Shown in pieces: positions 11,831 to 24,993 of a stretch of 64,000 bases of DNA; positions within the stretch are counted from its first letter, which is position 1; every line of letters begins with the position of its first letter. The stretch covers positions 9,824,501 through 9,888,500 of the forward strand of contig CM072336.1 of the NCBI GenBank assembly GCA_036874045.1, given 5' to 3'. The translations under genes and the position numbers were made by a program. Under the pieces are notes generated by a model. The model made no database searches and had not been told where the DNA came from. It saw nothing but the letters and a program-made list of their open reading frames with translations. This stretch comes from Cymodocea nodosa (lineage: Eukaryota; Streptophyta; Magnoliopsida; Alismatales; Cymodoceaceae).

Positions 11831-13429
11831 ATGGCGGTGTACGATGAATACCAGAGGAAGATCGACCAGACGTCCACCTGGGCGGTTGCCCTTGTCGTTG
11901 CAGTGATTGTTGCGGTGTCCTTGCTCATAGAGTACGGTCTTCATAAACTTGGACATGTAAGTACTGTACTCCTACTCGTACCAAACATTTACAGTATTAT
12001 ACATGTATGATTCGGTTTGCAAAGTATGGAGATTAATTTCCTTTTCCTCTCCTCTTTTACCTCATATACTTTTACGTATTGGGTTCTTTGATTATTCTTC
12101 TCATCCTTGCTCATGATACGCGTGCTCCCTTCTTGCTTTCAGTGGTTTGCTAAGAAAAGGAAGATGGGATTGTTCGAGGCCCTTGAGAAGGTCAAATCCG
12201 GTGAGACCATCACACCACATGGTGCTGATAATAAGATTGCAAATGATGAGATTATCTACGATTCACCTTTTTTTTTTTCAATTTTTCTCAAACGATTTGC
12301 GCTGTGCTGGTATTCTTCGTTTTTGATCTTGTCGAAACTTTTCCATTTCTCATCTAAAGACAACTCTGTGGATCTTGTAAGCACCTACTGTTAGACTAAC
12401 TAACGCTGATGAATCAACACCGTTGGTATCAAATGGTCAAGGCCGCTGATCATTAATTAATTGATTCCGTTGCATAGAGATGTATTATTTATTACCGGTA
12501 AGGGTGTAAATAGATCAACCAACGTGCTCGACGCATTATAACCAAAATTCAACTCTTTCTCCCTATGTTTATTTATTGGCATGAAAAGTCTTTTGTTAAT
12601 GAATGTAAGGTTGAAATTGCTAGATTATTTTACACGATATCAAGTAAATTTAAGATAAATCAAAGAGTGTAAAAGTTTTTACATTAATAAATGTAAAAAT
12701 AAAATTTAAATTAACATATGATGATAACTTTTTTTACCAATTATCACTTGATTTTAAGAGAAATTATTGTTTGCCACGCACAGAACTGATGCTCATGGGC
12801 TTCATCTCGCTGCTGCTGATTCTGCTGGGAAACCAAATCGCAAGGATCTGCGTGCCGGAGGATCTTGCCAGGAGGTTGTTGCCCTGCGAAGCCAAGTCTA
12901 AGCATTCCTCGGAAGAAGTAAAAGACAGGAGGAGACTTTTATCGGACGAGACGTTCGCTTATGTCTCCGGTGTCGTCCCGCGTCGGACCTTGGCCGGCAG
13001 CGCATACAACGATGACTGCTCAGCGGTAACTAATAAGTTCACTTTCACGTTCGCGTAACAAAGCGGAAACGAGTTCCACAATACGTACGTTTGATGCAAA
13101 GATTTATTTAGTTTCAACGTTGTTGTCTTATTTTATTCAACGACAGGGAAAGGTGTCGCTCGTTTCGCCGTACGCGATACACCAACTGCACGTGTTCATC
13201 TTCTTCCTGGCGGTCTTTCATGTCCTCACCGGTGCGATCACCATGGGCCTTGGAAGACTCAAGGTTACACATGAATCAATGCTTGTTTCTCCGTGTCTAT
13301 ATGTGTGTATATGTATCTCCATATTGTTGCATTGACCCCCAACATGTACGTACAGATTCGGAGGTGGAAGGTTTGGGAGGAGGCGACGGGATCGCTGGAC
13401 TACGAGTTTTCAAATGGTACTATTTACCC

Positions 13430-13467
<38 letters not shown>

Positions 13468-15721
13468 CGTGTATAGATATTGACCATCCCGATCGATTTG
13501 CAGATCCTTCAAGATTCAGGTTTGCCCACGAGAACGTCTTCGTGAGGCAACACATGAGCGTCCTGACCAAGAACCCCGTTCTCTTCTATATGGTAATAAG
13601 AAATTAATTAAGTGATGTACAAATTAATATATAAATATGCGTTTGACTCTAGTAATTAATTAAACACGTACGCATGTACTGTCGACCGTGTCTTGTATGT
13701 AACCGATCAATCTAACCAAGCTCACCATCTCCCCCCCTTGGCCATCCAGGTCAGTTTCTTCCGGCAATTCTTTAGATCCGTCCGCAAGGAAGACTACCAG
13801 ACCATGCGCCATGGCTTCATCACCGTGAGTCCTACACAATTCATTATTTTTCTGAATGCAATTAATCTTAGTACCTCCACGGTTTTTTAATGCATATGAT
13901 TGATTGATTGATTGATTGATCATATGTTGTTGCACACGCAGGCTCATCTGGCTCCCGGCAGCAAATTCAATTTCCAGAAGTACATCATGATGTCACTGGA
14001 GGACGACTTCAAAGTGGTCGTCGGGATCAGGTGAAGTTGATTAATTCCCGGTCTCGTCCTTGTTGGATTAATGCTGATGGTGTGCATGTTCTAATCAACA
14101 GCCCTTCCCTGTGGGCGGCCGCCGTGATCTTCTTGCTTCTTGACGTCAGAGGTGAGCCATGCATGCGCCAACCGCATGTATCCTTGGTTATCTAGAGGCA
14201 ATCAATTAATTACCAGTGCTCGTGAAATATAATGTTGTTGTTGATCGCTGTGTTTGTTGCAGGATGGATGACAATATTCTGGGTCTCCATAGTTCCCCTA
14301 ATTGTAAGTAATTTATGTAGTTTAAAGATAATTAATGGTTAATCATGCATGTAGATGCTTTTGGAACTTATACATGTTGATTCTCTTACTTATCATCGAT
14401 TGATCTTAATTAAGTTGAAATTTCATAGATACTACTGGCGGTGGGGACGAAGCTGCAAGCCATCATCACCAAGATGGCTCTTGAGATCAAGGAGAGGAAC
14501 GTGGTGATCGAAGGGGCGCCTGTCGTGCAGCTCAACGATCGGCACTTCTGGTTCAAGAAGCCCAGCCTCATGCTGTACCTCATCCACTTCACGCTGTTCC
14601 TGGTATGTACGTACATATGGATCCAGTTGCTGGTTATCTGAATAGCTCGTTTCCGAGTACCTTAATTTTCTGATCCCTCCCTGGTCTCGTTTTCGTTGCA
14701 GAATGCCTTTCAGCTAATATTCTTCCTCTTCATCTGGGTAAATAAATTTCACGATTCATCCTTATAATCCTTTTCACTGAAATTAATATCACACACATCT
14801 TTCAGTGAATTATTTTCATAATTCGTTCTTGTTGCAGTATAAATTTGGGTTCAGGTCCTGCTTCCACGAAAAGATTGAATTTGTTATTGCGAGAATCGTT
14901 ATTGGGTAAGCAAAGCTTCAGCAGCTCGATCAGTTTAATACATACAGACATACATAAATGTGCTTGAATAGAAAATTAAGATGATTTATATATATTTCCG
15001 TGCTCTCATCTGTGCACTCTTAATTAATTAGCTACTCTTTCGTTTGTTGATCATTTATATACCAACTCCATCGTCATCTATGCTCCCGCCTTGTTTTGTC
15101 CAGCGTCGTGGTCCAAATCTTGTGCAGCTACGTCACGCTACCGCTCTACGCCCTCGTTTCTCAGGTACCGCATGCTTGCCAATTAGAACCATAAGATTAT
15201 ATTAATGATCATGCCCATAATATTACACATACTAAGAAATTAAGATATGGGCATGATCGGCATGCATAATTTAATTCTCTGGTGTATGTTAATCAATTTT
15301 ATCCTGTTGGCCGCTCCAGTTGGGTTCCCACATGAAGAGGTCGATCTTCGACAACCAGGCGTCCCACGCGCTGAAGAAGTGGCGCAAGAACGTCAAGAAG
15401 AAGCACGTGCCCGGGAAGTCGGTTAGGGCTTCTCCGTCGTCGGGTGTGAGCCCGTCTGGGTCGCCGGGGAAAACTTTCAGCCGGCAGAGGAGCTTGGTGC
15501 GATCCGCCTCGTCAGGGACGGTCCAGCTTCGGTATTATTCGGACCAGGAGATGTCGGACACGGACAACGAGACGTCATCTCCCAATGCAGGCTTTTCCGG
15601 CCACGGCCACCGGGATCTCGAGGCTGGAAGGGGACGCACGGACCCACTACGCCCCCGACTGTTGGAGCAGCAGGAGCAGAAAGACGGTGACGACAATGGA
15701 CGAGACTTCTCGTTCGGTTGA
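11831..15721 (+). CDS. MLO-like seven-transmembrane, calmodulin-binding protein
   Basis: The gene has fifteen exons: 11831-11956, 12143-12200, 12784-13025, 13147-13263, 13356-13416, 13504-13592, 13750-13824, 13942-14030, 14102-14151, 14263-14303, 14429-14602, 14702-14737, 14838-14905, 15104-15164 and 15320-15721. All borders are GT-AG, phases join, and the product is 562 aa. Family hallmarks appear in order: TM1 (residues 17-36), [84 protein letters not shown], the HFWF/P-L-L-LIHFTLF block and FGFRSCFHE. The C-terminal exon holds the calmodulin-binding helix (residues 446-457, with Trp450) and ends D-F-S-F-G, the [D/E]FSF signature of clades IV/V. MLO proteins are plasma-membrane proteins with reported Ca2+-channel activity; clade IV/V members act as powdery-mildew susceptibility factors. 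That role is inferred here. A (TA)n tract lies in intron 5. Confidence 0.95.
13433..13465. repeat. (TA)n microsatellite in MLO intron 5
   Basis: About 16 TA units lie between MLO exons 5 and 6, 17 bp after the donor site. Likely polymorphic in length. No other function is visible. Confidence 0.9.
13897..13920. repeat. (TGAT)n microsatellite in MLO intron 7
   Basis: Six ATTG/TGAT units lie immediately upstream of the acceptor of MLO exon 8. Confidence 0.85.
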
Positions 15722-17315
15722 TTGAATACGACCATGCCCTTCGTTTCAATTGAAGAACATGCCCCTAGCTCTACGTACTCCAGGAGGCGTACCATAATGA
15801 TAATTGTATGTACTTTAATACATATATATATATATATGTATCTACGTGAATTTTGCTTGATGGCATGTATATATGGTAAGTTTTGGAATTTGCGGAAGAG
15901 TAGCGCGTATGATCACGAAGGGAGTGTAGAAAATAGCATGTCATGTTGGCTTTGAATCTCTCATTCGAACTTTAACCTCTGGTGCCTCCTTCACCACTCC
16001 CTCTGGTGGGTTTACTTATCAGCCTACGGTTATTTACTGATTGATATTAATCACATCATGTTGTGTAAATAAATATCAATTAAGGCATCACTGTGTTACA
16101 TTATATCTTAGGAAAAGTTAGTTAACAAAATTATGTAGTTTAAGTTTTAAATGAATAACTTAAAATTTAATATTAATATTAATATTATCAACTTTATAAT
16201 GAATAATAAATTATTAATAATTAAAGTAATTATAGTATGATAATAAATATGATATAGATATCAACATAATTGTGATAAATTGAAATATAACAATTGTAAT
16301 CATAATAATAATAAATAAATAATAATGTATATATTTATAATTATGACATATATAAATAATTCTAATGATAATATATAATTATATTTATAATATATAAAAA
16401 TATAATTGCAATTATAATATGTTATTTTCTAATTATTAATTATGAATATTGATATATACTATATTACTTCATACAAATTATAAATATTTATATCATATGA
16501 AATTTATTATATATTAATATATATGAATGAATCCTCCTGACTTTCCGACACTTGATGGTCTGAAAGTTAGAAATAGTTTTTCTTTTATATCTTAGAAAAT
16601 TAAGAATTTAAATGTTAAAAAAGTTAGTAAAACTTTTCAAAGTTTTTAATTACTAAATTCTACCTGGGATACTCTACCGTTAGTAGAGTTCCAATCTAAT
16701 TTGTAATCCACGTTGGTTAAATGGATAATACATATAGCATTTTTGAAGCGTAGCATATTATCCAAGTAGTGAAATTGAGTGAGTTCTGAGTTTGATCAAT
16801 TAATTAAAAAACAACATTAATGGTAATACATAGTTTTCAGGACGTAAAAACTTTCTTTTGTAGCATATTCCTGGTTTTGGAAGATTAGCTGTTTTTCTGG
16901 TGTACTTGTTAACTTAACCTTTCTAACTAAAAACATTCTTATGCATCCAATTAGAATTCTTATGAGTCTGACATATTTTCTCTCCTATTTTTGTGAGTTG
17001 TTGAGAAAAAAAAAGGGTACTGTAAAATAATAGAAATATGACGATAGGGGAAAAAATTATAATATTTCTGGTGGGCTCCGTCGTATTTAATTATTTATCT
17101 AGGGTGGTTTCGAAAACCGACCGTCGTGTTTTTTGTGGTTGGTCGACTACCGAATTTGTATAATATTCGGCCTTCTTCCTCTTCCTCCACTCCCGTGAGG
17201 GCGGCGATGGTGCCCTAGCATCCACGGAACCAACGATACCCGGCCTGCCGTCGAAGTCGAAATTAGGAATAGCAGGAGGCTTATCAATTTGTCCACGACG
17301 GATCACTCTCTACCA
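15722..17315. other. Intergenic DNA, MLO 3' region to TIM23
   Basis: The first few hundred bases are probably the MLO 3' untranslated region and include a TA-rich stretch at 15818-15840. From 16090 to 16530 the DNA is almost pure A/T. A GC-rich patch at 17100-17290 precedes TIM23 and probably holds its promoter and leader. No gene or transposon terminus is recognised. Confidence 0.5.
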
Positions 17316-17903
17316 ATGGCAGATCCCATGGCAAGTTTCTACGGTGGCGGAGATGGTAGAGACCGGAAGAACTCCAAAGAGCCAGGGGTGAGACAATACA
17401 ACCCTTACCAAGACCTCAAGATCCCGTACCAGAATATCTACAACCTCCCCACCTCCCCGGAGTTTCTCTTCCAGGAGGAGTCCGTCGCACAGCGCCGATC
17501 CTGGGGAGAGAACCTCACCTACTACACCGGATGTGGCTATCTGACCGGCGCCGTCGGCGGCGCCGGGAAGGGGCTTCTTCAGGCCATCCGCGCCTCCGAG
17601 ACCGGGGACACGCTGAAGCTGCGGATAAACCGCGTGCTCAATTCCTCCGGGCAGGCTGGCCGTAGGGTCGGGAACAGGCTGGGTGTGATTGGTTTGATGT
17701 ACGCTGGGCTGGAGAGTGGCATGGTGATGGCCAGAGACACAGACGACTGGGTTAATAGCGTAGTGGCTGGGCTCGGGACTGGCGCCTTGTTTAAGGCTGC
17801 GTCTGGGCCGAGGTCAGCGGCTGTTGCTGGTGCGATCGGCGGGTTGATGGTTGGAGCTGCTGTCGGTGCGAAGCAGATGGTGAGGAGATATGTTCCCATC
17901 TAG
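17316..17903 (+). CDS. TIM23: Mitochondrial import inner membrane translocase subunit TIM23
   Basis: An intronless gene of 195 aa, normal for plant Tim23. Tim23 forms the presequence translocase channel of the mitochondrial inner membrane with Tim17 and Tim50. Residues 1-60 are a hydrophilic intermembrane-space part containing YNPYQ and LPTSPEFLF, both characteristic of plant Tim23. The Tim17/22/23 domain follows from about residue 62, beginning [12 protein letters not shown]. The full PRAT motif can be checked residue by residue: G126-x2-Y129-x10-R140-x3-D144-x6-A151-G152-x3-G156. The protein ends [10 protein letters not shown], as plant Tim23 proteins do. I chose the ATG at 17316; the frame is open further upstream but has no earlier ATG, and a second Met lies four codons in (17328). 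AATAAA at 18013-18018, 110 bp past the stop, is a plausible polyadenylation signal. Nothing is broken. Confidence 0.96.
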   Translation: MADPMASFYGGGDGRDRKNSKEPGVRQYNPYQDLKIPYQNIYNLPTSPEFLFQEESVAQRRSWGENLTYYTGCGYLTGAVGGAGKGLLQAIRASETGDTLKLRINRVLNSSGQAGRRVGNRLGVIGLMYAGLESGMVMARDTDDWVNSVVAGLGTGALFKAASGPRSAAVAGAIGGLMVGAAVGAKQMVRRYVPI

Positions 17904-20900
17904 AGCCTTGGTGGTCTGTTTTCTATTCTTCTTATTTTTATTACTTATCTGTCACAATTATTCGCCCTTCTTTCTTTATTTACATGTAACAATAGGGGAT
18001 CGGCATGATTCCAATAAAGCATTACTAATGAAGAAGGGAACTAAAAGTTTTGCCTGCTATATGCTTGTGTTCATGGTTATGTTAACAAACTCATTAGCCA
18101 ATGGATGCCTTCTGTTTTATTTCATCGATAACTTGTAGCTTCAAGATTCAATTATTTTCCTTCCTTGTTCTTCTTCCTGTATTACGTTAAATATTCATTA
18201 ATATCCGTGGATTTTTTTTTCTTTTTTTTTTAAGTTTTTCCACTGAGGTTTCAAAGATAAACTGTTGCTCATAATTGCTAAAGTTTAATTGGTGAGCTGT
18301 AACAAGTGTGAATGGACTCATATCATAGTAAGTTTTAAATTTTAATAGAATTTTTTTCTTTTTACTTGCTAATATTTACTTATGAACTCTTATAGGAGGT
18401 GCTCTCTGTTAACCTAATTCGTTTCTCACGAGGATTGCATTTCTTTATTTCAGTCAGTGGCAATGTCTTTTATTTCAAAAGTGCATAGGAGTTACTGTTG
18501 GATCCTTTATTGATTACTTAGTTGTGTTTTGCTTCATTGCTCTCTGTTGGCTCCGATTTCTGCATCGTTAAATCTTTTACTAAATAGCATTGCTTTAGAC
18601 ATCAGAGCATGCAGTTCTCAATCAATGTCTGTGCTGCTTGAGTTTAACTGGCTTTTGAAGGTGGCTTCCACCTTAGTAACAGTTAAGATGCAATTATCAT
18701 AGAAATGTAATATGCAAATAGAGATTTCTATACGGTAGACTGTACACAGCCCACAAACTCGTGTAGAGGCAATGCAATGTTTTCCAGAATGTAATTTTAA
18801 ATTCGGAACTTCAGGATGGGACACCTAATTTAGCTTGTTTCTCTGTTTGTTGTTAGCGTTGATATAGCGTGCTCACGTTCAAAGCATACAAGGGTGTTTC
18901 CTTAAGTATGGCCTTTGTTACAATGACGCTGTTGAACTTTTAAGTGATATAGATATGGATGTTTTAATTCATTGATGTCATATTCTTTGCATTTTAAAAT
19001 TTTTTTAGTCTTTTCAAATTTTTAGTGTTTTAAAATAATGGTGTTAGCTCATGAGAATTTGAGGTTGAGTACATTAATCAGGTGCATGTTGCTTTTAAGA
19101 GCTTCAATTTTAAAACATAGGATTACACAAATAATTAATTGGTATTATTTCATGTAAGTGAATGATTTACTGTTGGGGTTGTAGGTAGTCTTGGATACAA
19201 TGTGATGGATATGCCATCTGTTTTAAAAACTGGCTCAAACTGGCCGGTTCAACTGGATTAAACTGGAACCGATCAGAGAATCAGGCTTTCATGTTAAAAA
19301 CTGGATTGTGCTTTGAACCGTTGCATACTGGAAAAATTGATTGATTTGGATGATTAATGATTTGGTACATTGGTTTGAACAATCAATTCACTAAATGTAA
19401 TTTTTTTAAAAAAATATATTTTTTAATAAATTGTTCAAAAATATCTCTAAATAAATTATTAAAAATTAAAGTTTAAAATTTAAAACTTAAAAACTGAAAA
19501 CTTAGGACTCGAAATGAAAATTAAAACTCAAAATAAAATTAAAAGTTCTATTTTTTATTATTTTAAAAAATATGTATTCTTTCTCCTTTCGATATTTTAG
19601 GATATAATTATTTTTCATGTGTTAAGGTCCATTTAATTAACTTAGAAGAGATTTTTTGGTGATATCATGGAGTAATGTCAAAAGAACAAAGAGGAAGAAA
19701 GTACGGTACACACCATTTTTTTATTTTGAGTATTAAGTATTTCATTCTAATTTATTAGGTGATAATTTATGAAAAAAGAAATAATTATTATTATGCTTGA
19801 TTTCTTAAAGAAACTATTATAATAATAATGTATTTATGGTTGTATTAAACTTGTTTAGCTTTAACCTATTTATGAAATTTCAAAGTTTGGCTGGGTTGGT
19901 TTTTTGACCAGTTTATGATTTATTTTGTGGATTAATGCAAGTATAATATATTGTTGAAACTTGTTAGCTAGCATCTATGAACTGGGAATGTAATTGGTCA
20001 TCATTTAAATCAATTCAAATTAAAAAGTGTCGATGTTAAGTGGTGGTGGTGATTAGGGTATGATTTTACCACAATGAAGATGACTGCAACGAATTTTTAC
20101 ATTTATATTTTCATGATAAAGTGATGGTGCTTTCGTTGTTGTCATTCATTGGTAATAGACATAGAATATTGTCATGTCAATTGCAAAGTTGATATGTGCA
20201 TGACTATTTTGAAGTTTGGTTGTTAGCGGTTATTTGTTCACTTTAAGAACATTTATGCTTGATTGGTCTGATGATGCTAAAAAACTAACATTGAAAAGGA
20301 TGTAAATTTTATACTGAGAAATGTGTCATGCATTTAAAACAGAAACTTTGTTGTTGCTGTCGTAAAAATTTAAGGTGCGTTCGTTAGTAGCATTGGGGTT
20401 CTCTGGGAGAAGAGTGGCGTGGAAATTATGCCCACTCTAGTGGAACTTCGTGTTGAGCGCCAATCCTACTTGGAGGTGCCACTATTTTAGAAGTATTGTT
20501 TAGCAAGAAAAATCAGTGGCTTCTTTCCAAGAGTTGAATTACACAATTATGCGCCTTGCTGAGTTACTAATTGAAATTTATTCAGCTGTTAGGAGAAGGG
20601 GGTTCATCTGATCAAATAAAATGCAAAGGTTGTAATTTTCCTTGGTCATTTGGTAAATTAAACTGCCATGTTAGGGACAAGATATGTCTTTGTATTAGGC
20701 AGAAGCACTAGCAGATCCATCTGTTCTTTGTAAATTAATTGTCATGTTGATTAGGGACATGCATATGTCACGTTGGGGTTTCCTCGTCTTGACGAAACTA
20801 GCATTAATGAAATTGGGATTGACTAAGAGAGTTTGAATGGTCTTTGGGAATAAGGTTGTTGATTGTCATATACGTTGGAATGATTATGTATCATATACGT

Positions 20901-20909
20901 ACGGTAGGT
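17904..20909. other. Intergenic DNA between TIM23 and GDSL genes
   Basis: After the TIM23 3' region no gene is recognised in this 3-kb AT-rich stretch. At 19220-19330 there is a run of imperfect AAACTGG/CCGGTT motifs, with a related motif near 19886-19915; this may be a degenerate DNA transposon, but I could not define ends. An A/T-rich simple stretch lies at 19400-19560. Confidence 0.5.
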
Positions 20910-22861
20910 TCACAGGAACTGAGCAAGAGTGGTGTTGAGGGCTTGATAGGCAAGAAGGCGGCTTGTCTTCTCCGTGGGATGGAAAGCGTCCCAGAACACG
21001 TACTTATTCGCGTCGGAGCAGGTGAAGGGGTTCCACTCGTCGCACAGATAGCTCATCTCGTATCTTCCGGTCGCGCAGCAGCCCACGTCCGCATTCTCGT
21101 AGCCTGCAATTCAATTCGGAGCATGCAAGCAATCAATGAATCGATGATGGCATAAGATTGATAAATTAACTGATTGTTGCCGATGGGCGTACCGTATAAA
21201 GCAGGGTTCTGGATGATGGACAGGAAGGCGTCGTATACCGGGGAGAACACCAACCGCAAGCCCGGCAAGTCGGCGTTGAGGTCGTGGACGAGAGCCGTCA
21301 GCTTGGCGTTGAAGCTCCTCGCGACGTCGTTGTAGCTGTGGACGCACTCGTGCCTTCCGGACGCGAAGTTGTAGTTGGTGGCTCGCTCCAGGGGGAGGCA
21401 TCCCATGGGCATGAGGCCCGTCAGGGAGATCTTCCGGGCTCCCAGGCGGTAGATGTCGGAGAGGAAGTCGCCGGCAAGACGGACGAGGAAGTCTTGGTAC
21501 TGGTCTATGGTGTAATGCGCGGACCTGCGAGGGAGTGCGTAGTAGTTCTCCAGGAAGTCGTTGGTTCCTATGCTTACGATGTACAGCGCTTTCCGCACCC
21601 TGCCTTCCGCCTTCCTCTTCCCCATCAGGCCTATCAATTTCCTTCTGTATTCTGCGAACAATTCTACTTCCCGCCATAGCGGTATCACCGACTGCATGCG
21701 AGCGATCATCAATCATCACCTAAACTAAATGACCTACCGCTTTTCATTAATTAAACTGTTGAAAATCTTCTTTAGAATCTATATCATTCTCTCCTAATAA
21801 ATGCGGAAGGGTCCATAAATTAAGTGGGGCTCCAAGCCGTTCAGCAAGTAAAATAAGGCTTCTTAATTCTTCGCTCTAGCCAGAAGAAATAGAAGAAGTA
21901 TGATAATATTATCCTCCTGCAAGTATTTAAATAAAAGAAGAAAGAAAAAAAAAAAAAAAAAAAAAGGGGGGGGGAGGAAAGAGAAAACAACGTAGCTCAA
22001 CTACTTTACTTGTCTTTATCAGGTGTCTCATAATATATAAGAGATAATAGCTCAACTACTTCAGTCAGCTTTACTTCATCAGGTCATGTGTTGAAATGAA
22101 TCGAGCGGGTATAGATGTTAAATGTTAATAAAAAGGAAGGGGCCGGGGCTTTTGGGTTTCGGCGAACGCAACCTCAGATGACATCACCTGCATGTGATTC
22201 TACTCAAAAAACACTAACCCCAGATGACATAGACGAGAGATTCAAGCATTCAACGAGTTCAGAGTTCAAATCCTCTATTAATACCAAAACTTTTACTCGA
22301 CGCACCTTCTCACTTTAACTTATTTATTTATCAACAAGTTAAGTATTTATTAAGCATACTTACTCCTCTGATATTATATAGAAGGCTAGTTTAAAATTAA
22401 TTAACAATAAATGATAAAGTGTTAGAGCATATAAAGCTAAATTTTTTATTTCTTTGTCGTGGAACGAAGAAGAACCAACTTACAAGAACATCCGAGGTAG
22501 CGTTGTCGAATCCAGTCCCTGCGGAGGCGAAGCAAACTCCGGTGAGGAAGTCGTCCATGGTGTAAGCAGGATCGAGGTAAGCCGGGACGGACGGCTTGAG
22601 ACCGACGGCCTCCGAGATGAAATCGGAGGCAACCCGGCCGTTGGAAAACCTCCCCGTGGGCTGGCCACCGTAGAAATCCCGGCCGTAGGGCCTGAAGTTG
22701 CTCTTCAGCACGGTGGGAATGACGTTGTTGTTGCCTGCGTCGACGGAGGAGTCGCCGAAGACGATTATGGCAGGTACCTTTCCATGCAGGGTTTTCACGT
22801 GGCCGGCAAGCAACTGGAACAGGACCAACAAGAAGATTCCTCCCACCGTCCGGCTCGCCAT
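20910..22861 (-). CDS. GDSL-type esterase/lipase, secreted
   Basis: Three exons on the minus strand (22484-22861, 21193-21691, 20910-21103) join in frame to 356 aa, the usual length of plant GDSL lipases. All borders are GT-AG. The protein starts with a hydrophobic signal peptide (about residues 1-25), indicating secretion to the apoplast. Block I is FGDSSVDAGNNN with catalytic Ser38. Block II lies around ASAGTGFDN (113-120). Block III is GTND with Asn170. Block V is D331-A-F-H334-P. So the Ser-Gly-Asn-His set is complete. The join PALYG-YENADVGCC across the second intron matches the family. The substrate cannot be told from sequence; relatives act on cuticle, seed or defence lipids. The start at 22861 is favoured because the signal peptide follows it directly; upstream Met codons would add a non-conserved extension. 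Exons are GC-rich, introns AT-rich. Confidence 0.95.
21944..21974 (+). repeat. Homopurine A/G tract in GDSL intron 1
   Basis: A run of about 22 A followed by nine G on the + strand (T/C on the coding strand) lies in intron 1 of the GDSL gene. Probably a simple-sequence tract; on the coding strand it would be a pyrimidine-rich region. It is prone to sequencing error. Confidence 0.8.
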
Positions 22862-23899
22862 TTCTCTTGAGACAACGGTAACCCAAAAAGGAAGGCTTCG
22901 GGACGAGGACAGAACGGCGCCTCTGGTAGACGAAGGGGTTAAGGCGTGCAATCAATTGGGTGATGCCACAGGTCTGCGGCGCCCAGACCCATGTGTGCTT
23001 CGCATGCCTTTTTCTCTCTGAATGATATGATTTTGGCATTTGCCAACGGCTAAAAGATCTTGATTAAACTGTTGTCATCGTAATTAAGTTGATCGTGCAT
23101 GCTTAATCCGCTTCGGGAGTCCGCCCGTGCCTGTCAGGGGCTTTCAATGGCGCGACGACGTAGCTTGCAGTCCACATCGGTCATTTCGTACTGCCGCCTT
23201 CGAGACGTGGGACACCAAAATCTGGGACTTTATTTTTTTTTTCATTAATTAAATCTTGGGCACAAAATTAATATTCTGGCGAGATTTTCTTCTTAAAATT
23301 CTTTACCAGCGATAATTAAGTGCATGCATGCATCCCCCTCCTTAGCTTTGGACTCCTCGTCCCACACACTTTTAATTCAAGTAAAAATTTAGTTATGATC
23401 ATTTAATCGCAATATTCATGTGATCTAATTAAAAAGCTTTTCAAGTAAAAAATTTACTTTTTTAATTCAAGAACTGAAGATGTTAAAAATAGTTAATCTA
23501 GGTGGGAATTGTGGACCAAGAAAGTAAATGAGTATTTATGTATCTTAAAAGGGTCGGAAAGAAAAATATGAAAAATGACAGAAGTAGAAAATATCAGAAG
23601 ATAGATAGTTCTTTTCTTTTTCTTTTGACATTTGTGTACCTTAACGAAAGAATTAAAATTTGTTGCATAAAATAGAAAATAAAATCATTATATAATTAAC
23701 AATATCATAGATGTGAAATAATATCATTATATTAAAACGAGAAAGAGTTTGCATGGAACAGGGGTGAGAAGATGGTCGGGTGGAACGAGTTTGCACGAGG
23801 AGCTTCATTGACAAGGTTTTCCGAAAGAGTTTGGGACTTTACATGAATCAGCTTTCCGAACATTTTTCAAAAATTACGGTGGAAAAATGTAGACGATTT

Positions 23900-24551
23900 A
23901 GCATAAATATTAATACCATTAACTTCAAAATAATTAAATGTATTTTCTTTATGGTATTAAAATGGTTCAATTCATTCAATTGAAACTATATATTATTTAA
24001 CTAACATCAATTAAATACAATAAATTATTTACAAATTTTTCTTCTTGTGGTTCTCCTCCCTCTTCGACTCTCTCTCCTTCTTCTCTCGTTCCACGGTGAA
24101 AATAATTCACCGTCGAACATTAGTTAAGTATTTATATATATATACGACCTCAACGTTAAATATATTTTAACCGACGGCACATGACTGACGTCGGAGGTGG
24201 ACTTTTGCAATGGCCGGGGGAGGAGGAGGAGGAGGAGGAGGAGGAGGAGGAGGAGGAGGAGTTGTTGCTGCTTCTCCCGCTAAGCTCGCAAGATGGGGGA
24301 GGGAACTGAGGCCCCTCACGTGGATGATGGAATGCACATGTGAGGCTGGAAGGGTGGATGTTGGGTGGTGGAGGTCAAGGGAGGAGATGATTAGAGCCAT
24401 ACAATCGAGATCAGGAAGGACAATCATTGGGATACGGAGTTGGGGCAGAGGCCATCGACTGGGATGGGGTTTTCCCATGCCACAAGATCGAGAAGTTTAT
24501 TTTTAATTATCTTACATTTATTCTGAAGTTAATGGTATTAATATTTATGCT
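23900..24551. repeat. Perfect 28-bp inverted repeat around a 600-bp GC-rich core
   Basis: The 28 bases at 23900-23927 (starting AGCATAAATATTAATACC) occur as an exact reverse complement at 24524-24551. The segment between holds the (GGA)n tract and a GC-rich block foreign to the AT-rich flanks. This may be a small transposon that captured other DNA. The repeat arms continue imperfectly a little on the inner side. No target duplication was identified. Confidence 0.6.
24218..24261 (+). repeat. (GGA)n microsatellite
   Basis: A run of about 14 GGA units. It creates poly-Gly (+) and poly-Pro (-) open frames of about 100 codons (24210-24506 and 24167-24478). Neither shows a domain, so I regard them as by-products of the repeat. 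Confidence 0.9.
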
Positions 24552-24993
24552 ATTTATGAAAATAATTTTAACTATACTATTTTCGCCAGTTTTTGCCAAC
24601 AACACAAACGACTACTAATCTTACTTTTTTAATTTTCTATTTCTTGATTATCACGTCTTTCTATTTTCTACGTAATTCTCTTAAATTTTTTTTTTTTTAA
24701 CCATCTTAACTTTCTGGTAGTATACAAATAGATTCTTAAAAGAAAGAAAAGTGAGACAAGGGTCGTTAAAAACAGTTCTTTAATAGCTTTAGCATTAAAA
24801 CCATCAATCTTCATACATCATGGTCAAGGGTTCGGTTGACAAAACAACAAAAAGAGAAAAACAAAGATTAAAATCTCGTGATATGTATGATATTAAATAA
24901 ACATGGGATTATCATTCGTATATATTAATTAATGTTCAAATATTTCGTTTCGTTATCAAGAATTCTACTCTAGTCGATCCTCTTCTCTCACTT

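Noticed and set aside
17579-17899. 106-codon minus frame opposite TIM23
   Set aside because: Antisense shadow of the GC-rich TIM23 coding sequence.
22446-23039. 197-codon frame overlapping the GDSL first exon
   Set aside because: An out-of-frame shadow rich in Arg and Pro; the GDSL frame has the signal peptide and FGDSS motif.
24167-24506. Poly-Pro/poly-Gly open frames on both strands (about 100 codons each)
   Set aside because: They exist only because a (GGA)n repeat is open in all frames; flanking codons show no domain or splice context.
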